From positions 58,322,753 to 58,386,752 of the forward strand of contig CM043959.1 in NCBI GenBank assembly GCA_014529385.2: a DNA stretch of 64,000 nt. Reading direction: 5' to 3'. This document shows positions 53,279 to 60,500 of this stretch, piece after piece; positions within the stretch are counted from its first letter, which is position 1, and every line of letters starts with the position of its first letter. Under the pieces are notes generated by a model. It was not told the DNA's origin, searched no databases, and saw nothing but the letters and a program-made list of their open reading frames with translations. Both the position numbers and the translations under genes were made by a program. This stretch comes from Adiantum capillus-veneris (Eukaryota; Streptophyta; Polypodiopsida; Polypodiales; Pteridaceae).

Positions 53279-56200
53279 TTCTTTGGTTTGCTTCTGTCTC
53301 CCTCTCCCTCTCTAGCTGCGGCCTCTCAATCATGAGAAAGCAAAATAGCAAGGACGACCCAGTGGAGGATGCCATCCAAAAGTGCAAGGAAGAATTGAGC
53401 GAGTCCATCAGCAAGATCAACCGCCACCTCTTAGGTACTATTAACGACGACGCACAAGTGGCAGTATAGGAAAGCACGATAGACACACTTCAGGATCGCG
53501 TGAAGGCCCAAGATGAGGAAATCGCACTACTCAAGAAAGAGCTTGCAGATGTGCGATCGCAGAATGTCCTCGAAGAAGGAGAGCTCCAACCCTCTGTCAT
53601 AGAAGAGCTTAACACAATTAAGGAACAAGTGCGAGCCATCAAAGAAGGTGGGGAGCCACAAAAAGAAATGACGACCTCGTGGGTAGATTTCATCACAAAG
53701 ACCCAACAAAAAGCAGAAAAGGCCGAAAAATGGATCGAGATTGTCAAGAAAGGGAAAGGTAAGGAAATAACCCCCACTCCCACACCAACCATCATCAACT
53801 TGACACTAGAAGAGGAGCAAAGGAGATGTGTGCAGGCCTTACACGTGAGGGTATGTGGCCTGAGAGACCAAGATAATGTGGATAAAGAGGTGAAAGAACT
53901 CATGACTCTGGTGGGAGTCAACGAGCAGACGCATACGAGGGCTTGGAGAGTGGGTACTCAGAAAAGTGGGAGCAACGAAGAACCTAGAAGGAAAGGGCAC
54001 TCATTCTCCGCTTCCCCTCCATGGAAGCGAAGAAGGATTTCCTGAAGAAGAGGCCGACCCTAAAGAAGACTGACATCTATCTTGGAGATGACTTCACCCT
54101 CTCACAGATTGCTCATATGCAAGAAGTAATGCCGGAAATTAGAGTAGCAAGGGAAAAGGGGAAGATTGCTTTTTACAAGGATGGAAAGGAGGTGATATTG
54201 GAGAGGCGCTCCGCATGACGGTGCGAGACCTATGGGATCACACTAAAGATGGCAACCTGGAATTGTAATGGGTCACTCCGTCTTGATGTAGGGGCCTTTG
54301 AGGATAGCTTCACGGGGAGAGATCATTTTCTACTCTGAGACGCATCAAGCACCTGGGCAATCCATGCCACAGGTGAGCGGATATAGATGAGGGACAGCCT
54401 ACAAACAGGAGACAAGATCGGAACATCAAGGACGGGGCTCAAGGGGAGTGGCAGCTCTATTCAGGGAGGAGTTGCAGCCACTGATACATATAGCACGCAA
54501 GGATGAACATGCTAGGTACATGTGGGTGAGGCTCAGGGGAGAGGCGGGCATATACCTCTACATTGCTATTTGTTACTTTCCTCCTAGTACGTCAGTATAT
54601 GCATCATCTAGAGGACAATCCCCCTTTGCTATTTTGGATAATGACATATGGGAGTTTTCCAAGGATGGTGACATTATTATACTAGGAGTTTCAATGCTAG
54701 GACTGCCCACCACCAGACAATATTTTATGATACTTCCGAGGAGATGCTTAGGGAGCTGGACGTCACAGAGATGGGTCTATCCAGACTATCACAAGATGAG
54801 GAATACACTGAATATGGCAGATACTTGATAGATATGGGAACCGCACATAGATTGGCCATTGTGAATGGCCTACAAAGATTTTCACAACTGGAGGTTTTAC
54901 TTGCTTTCCACGCCGACATGGTGCCAGCACAGTGGATTATGTTATGACCCAGCCAGGTCTCATTCCATTCTTTGAGGATTTCATGGTGGGTACTAGGTCA
55001 GTTGGAGTAGCAGTTGATCATGCTATCTTGTCTTTCACCTTGACCTTTCAATTCAGCACAGCTCCATTAGGAGAGGTCCCCACACACACTCGGTATACCT
55101 TCATGAGGGAGACGGATTCCGTGTATATGGATGAGATATACAGGCAGCTATGCACCCAGGAGCCAGGACGGCCACTAGATGAACTCACTCAGATATTGAC
55201 AGAGACGCTCCATGATGCAACATCGGAGGCATACCCCCACAGCCAGCCCACACGGAGATGACCTGGGAGCATGCCCCAGAACAGTTGATATCATGAGGAG
55301 TGTAGAGAGACGAGGATCAAATTACAGAGGGAAGTGCTCATAGGTATTACCACACATAGACAGTCACGGATTATCTTTCGCCGCCTAGTGCGATGAAAGA
55401 AAAGGGCTTATCTATCTCAGCTAGAGCGGGATCTGTATCAGTTATTTATAAGTCAGGACTGAGGCGAAGCATGAAGGCTATTCCACGAGCACTCACCACC
55501 ACCAACGGCGGTCACCTCCACTGAGACATGGGGGGAATATGCCACATCTCTCTACACAGCATCAAGGCAACCACCTCTGCCGGACCCACTAGAGACATGC
55601 CCAGAGACATGTTCTTTCTTTACTGCCGAGAGGTTAAGGAAAGCCATTGATAGGATGAAGACAAGGAGAGCACATGATCATGATGGTTTGGTAGCAGAGC
55701 ACTTTATCCATGCAAGAGATATGCCTGCAGAGCTCCTAGCTATGATGTTTAATCGAGCCATGTATGAAGGCTTCCCGGAGACTTGGAATATGTCTACGAT
55801 TGTGCCTATTTTCAAGTCAGGAGATCCCATGATTCCCGCGAATTATCGCACCATCATGGTTGGTCACACATTAGCTAGGTTATATGCATCCGTTCTTGAG
55901 CGGGAGCTGAGTAGATGGGCAGAGCAAGAGGGCATAAGAGCACTAGGGCAAGCAGGTTTCAGGAGAGGTTTCTCCACTCTTGACCAGATTTCGACACTCA
56001 GAGCTATTATTGAGGAGGGTAGACACCATGGCAAGAGGATCTATTGTAGCTTTGTGGATTTCCGCAAAGCTTTTGACAAAGTGCCGAGAGCCAGACTTAT
56101 ACGCAGACTGCAGGACATGGGTGTGCCTAGATAGCTGATATGGGGTATTTTGGCTCTATATAGGACAATGATGGGGCCCGTACGCACCACTGAGGGAATG

Positions 56201-57520
56201 TCTGACATGGTCCACTCCACTATCGGAGTAAAGCAGGGATGCCCCCTATCCCGACTCTTTTTGGGATGTTGTGGATGAGTTTTCGGACTATGTAGAGCGT
56301 CAGGGGACTCTCCAGAGGGGATGCAACGTCATTTGGATACTCTGCATACATTTGCTCGTGACAGTGGATTGTTTGTCAATCTGGGGAAAACCAAGGTTAT
56401 GGTGTTCAACACCACACCACAGTGGGTCAGGAGGTCGGCACCCACATTTATGTATGGCCAGGAGATTGTGGAGTACACAGATGCATATACTTATCTTGGG
56501 GTAGTCTTCGGTGGACCGGTGTTTTCACTAAGGAGAGCATCAAAGACTAGACTGACGAGAGCATATGCAGCTTTGGGAGGACTGGAGAGGATGTGTTCAC
56601 AAGTTTAGTTGGAACCGCGAACAAAGCTTTGGCTTTTTGACACTCTAGTGACTCCAGCTATGCTCTATGGAGTTCAGGTGTGGGGACCCTCAGTAGACCA
56701 CCATGGGAAATTTGGCAACACAGATGGATGGAGATGTATGGAGAGGCCTCTGGTCTCTATGATCGCTCGGATGGTTCGGGCTAAGGCCTCAATACCACAT
56801 GAGATTATCCGAGCCAAGTGAGCTGCCCCCCCCCCTCCCTCTCGTGGTGGAGGCATTGACTAGATCAGTATCATTTATGCACGGTCTATGGGATCTCCCC
56901 AAGGACAGATACGCTCGGCTTGCCCTGGAGTCATCTCGACAACTAGCTCTACAAGGCGATACAGCATGTTGGTATGGACAGATGACAGCATGGTTTCAGT
57001 CGCATGGTCTCAAATGTGGATAGATTACCTCCACTTCAATACTCCCTGAATGCACCCTCCTTGTCTCTCACACGGACAGAGATCACCAGACTCATACGTC
57101 AAGATCTGATTCAGCTAGATACCAGGAGCACATGGATATAGCCGACACAGGAGTTGGGCACGAAGATGGCCTTCTACAGAGAGCATCTTCTCCAACTCAC
57201 GGAGGACGGGTTTGTGACTAGGCCTGCATACATGGATACACACTTATCTCATGGGATAAGATGCGCTATTTGACAGACACGCACATCCTCACATCAGCTC
57301 CAGATCGAGACTGGCCGATTTCGAGGGGTGCCGGCAGGGGCCAGGATATGTCACCTATGTAACTTGGAGCCAGAGACAGAGCTGCATTACACATGTCATT
57401 GCCCGGCATACTATGAGATACACGGCTGCTTCCACTGCCTGTTCAGAGAAGGTTTCGGACTGACCATAGAGGAGGTCGATAGGATCCGACAGCGACCGAT
57501 GAGAGAATTCATCTGAACCC

Positions 57521-57559
<39 letters not shown>

Positions 57560-60500
57560 CCCCATATTTCCTTTTTCCTTAGTGTTTTAGTGTTATTTCT
57601 TTGTAACTTTGTAATTTCCGTACTCAGACATGGTATCAGATTCACCAATTGTAACTTTTTGGCCTCATAGGTCATTTTGGCCTTTTGAAGACGTTAATAT
57701 AACATTTCATTTCATTTGATTTCTCTAAAGAACGGAAGGCTCTCCCTTTCGTATGTAAAAGAAACCCTTGAGCACAGTTCAGAGCACTCATTTTGAGCAA
57801 TATCAACATTCACTTCCGCTGCACCTTACACAAGATCTCTAGCATAGCCGTCGGCATAGTGGGACCTTGGTTCTAGAGGGATGCTTCTTCCCCTTGTGAT
57901 TCCTTTCTTTCAGTACACTGCACGACTTGGCTGCCACATCTTGATGCCCAAGCAAGAGGCCATATGAGCGGCTGCGGAGCACTGATGACAGCAAGGGATC
58001 ACTTTGGATTTTCTAGTCAGGACTCTGGGCTGGGCACCAGGCTTGCAGGATTTTTTTTTTTCAGTGGCTGGTTGCACAGCAGTGGAAGTCTGAGACCCCT
58101 CAATTTTCCCTGGGTGTGGACATCCAGTGGAGACTAGGCAACATTGCTCATGGAACTGCCCGTAGGCACAGTAGGTTTGGCTCAGGATTTTTTGTGTGAT
58201 GGCCTGTGTCCTCTCAAATACGGTCTTCACTTGGGGGTGGGGGCATGATCAGCTAGTTCAGGGCCGAAAGCAAGACAAACTTGCTACTAGGCCCCAGGCT
58301 GGACGATGTCAGCACTGACCTATGCCGGACCTCTCGACAATGACTTGGACAGAAACGAGGTACCTTAGGTGGGAGATGATAAGCAGCCTGGGCTCTGCTA
58401 CATAAGGAGGGCTCAGTGTTTTCACTTTTTCAAGGGTCCACCGAAGCCACCTGCAGTGACAGTGCAGGATTTCTGGCTCTACTTAATTCAGACACTAGTA
58501 TGACAGCATCCAGGGCACCTCCAACAGGGTTGAGAGACGGCACCGAGCATTGAGTCTATGGTAGCCAGGACCTTTCTTTAAAGCGGAGCACGGTCTTCAT
58601 TGGCAGTACAGCCTCCTGTTTGGCTTTTCCCCTCCTATTCTAGCCATGCATATTCTGTGCATGCGGATAGACATTCAATTCATGACATAGATAAACAGTT
58701 ATGCACGAGAACTAGGTCTTTAGTCCATTCAACTTCCATTCAACTTGTGTGGGGTTTTGTAGTGGTCATATAAAATTATGATTAATTGCATTCAATTGTC
58801 ATGCATTTTATTCCAGGCTCTGTCCATCAGGCATTCCATAGGTCTTCAAACTAAGAATCCACTTGTCATGCTTTACAATACTGTCTCTTTCACCATGATT
58901 TTATACATTAATAGAACATACGAATGAAATCTGCCTGGCATGTTTTTTTGTTTCTTTGCAGCAAATTGTTTTGGAGGAGCATAATTGCATCATCTATGAT
59001 ATGGATATATTTGAGAACTACCTTGTTCTTTTCCAACGGAAGGGCGGGCTACCTCAATTAAGTGTTTTGAAGCTTCCTATTCATCTAGATATGGTAATTT
59101 GTAAGTTTTCCTGGAAAAACCTAGCTTCTTAGCATTTTACGTCACCTTGCCATGTGGCTTAAAATTCAGGTGGAAAAAGTCTGTCCAGATATTCTGCCAC
59201 TCCCGAAGGGAGTATGCAGTATTGCAGCAGGCTTGAATCAGGATTATAGCTCCTCAATTTTGCGGCTCTGTGTGTCATCACCAGTAGTAAGATATCGCAC
59301 TTTCTCCCTCTTTGGTTGTTTACAGTTCGGCATGGTAACAGAAGGTTGCTGCATGCACCAGAATACTCAGATTTAGCTAATTTTCTACTAGTTTTGAAGA
59401 TGTCTCCATAATTCTGTGATGCAGATGCCAGATGCTCTACTCGACTACAATTTGTCAAGTAAGGAGTACGTCATTCTTCAACAAGACAAAGTGGCCGTAA
59501 ATGCTGTGAAGAGTTCATGTCAACAAGATCATGATGTCCATGAACTTTTGGAAAGCAAAGACTTGAAGAGCAATGCTTCTCAGCAAGTTTTTGACCTTTC
59601 TGACATTTATGCTTGTGAGCAATTGAGGGTCCCATCATTTGATATGGTGGAGGTTCCCTTAACAGTTGTATATTCTCGCAGCCTCAAGGTGGAGGGTAAA
59701 AATCCAGCTTTCATGACTGGTTATGGTGCGTATGGGGAGAGTCTTGACATGAAATGGTGCAGCGATCATTTGTCCCTGTTAGATCGTGGATGGGTCTTGG
59801 CATTTGCACATGTCAGGTGATCTTGTTTGTACTTTGTGTTGAGAAAGCTCCATTCCAATGTTGTTAGTTTGAACTTAGGACTATCCTTTAATAATGTAAC
59901 ATTTTTTATGGTTGACTATCCAACAAAAGGTCTCTAGAAAAGGTCTTGCCTTCAGCAAATCTGAGCTTGTGGATAATACATACATTGCAAATTTTGGCTC
60001 AACTCATTGCTCTGTCTACAATTTGTTTACATGCATTTACATTTTTAATAGGGAATGTTGCAAATGTGATGTTTTTGTTGGGCCTGTGTTAACGGTGTGC
60101 AGGGGTGGAGGAGAACTTGGAAAAGCATGGCATGACTCTGGTCGACTCTCTCGAAAAGTGAATTCCATGCGGGACTTTCTTGCATGTGGTGAATATCTTG
60201 TCAAGAGTGGCTTTGCTCATAAGGACTGGTTGACGGCCAAGGGAGTGAGTGCTGGAGGCCTCCTAGTGGCTGCTACCACCAACATGCAGCCTGATCTTTT
60301 CCGAGCTGTTATTCTGAAGGTTAGAGTGTACCATTGTTCTACAATTTGCACTAATTTCAGGCTTGCATTTTTAAGCATAAAGGCTTGTTGCCTATTTTCA
60401 TTCATGAAACCTTCTTATGTTTGCCTTGGTTTGGTGCCCTTTTAAGATGTAAATAATAATGGCTTGCAACTCTGAATAAATTTACTTGCATACTGATTCA

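Noticed and set aside
53196-53486. ORFs through (AG)n arrays at 52700-53486
   Set aside because: Driven by the AG/CT repeats and the palindrome. The supported frame is LINE ORF1 from 53332.
53490-53921. 143-codon - strand ORF
   Set aside because: Antisense of the ORF1 coiled-coil region. The + strand has the conserved LINE motifs.
57910-58230. Cys/His-rich - strand ORF as a zinc protein
   Set aside because: Cys/His spacing fits no family I know, and the ORF has no relatives in the window. Left unassigned.
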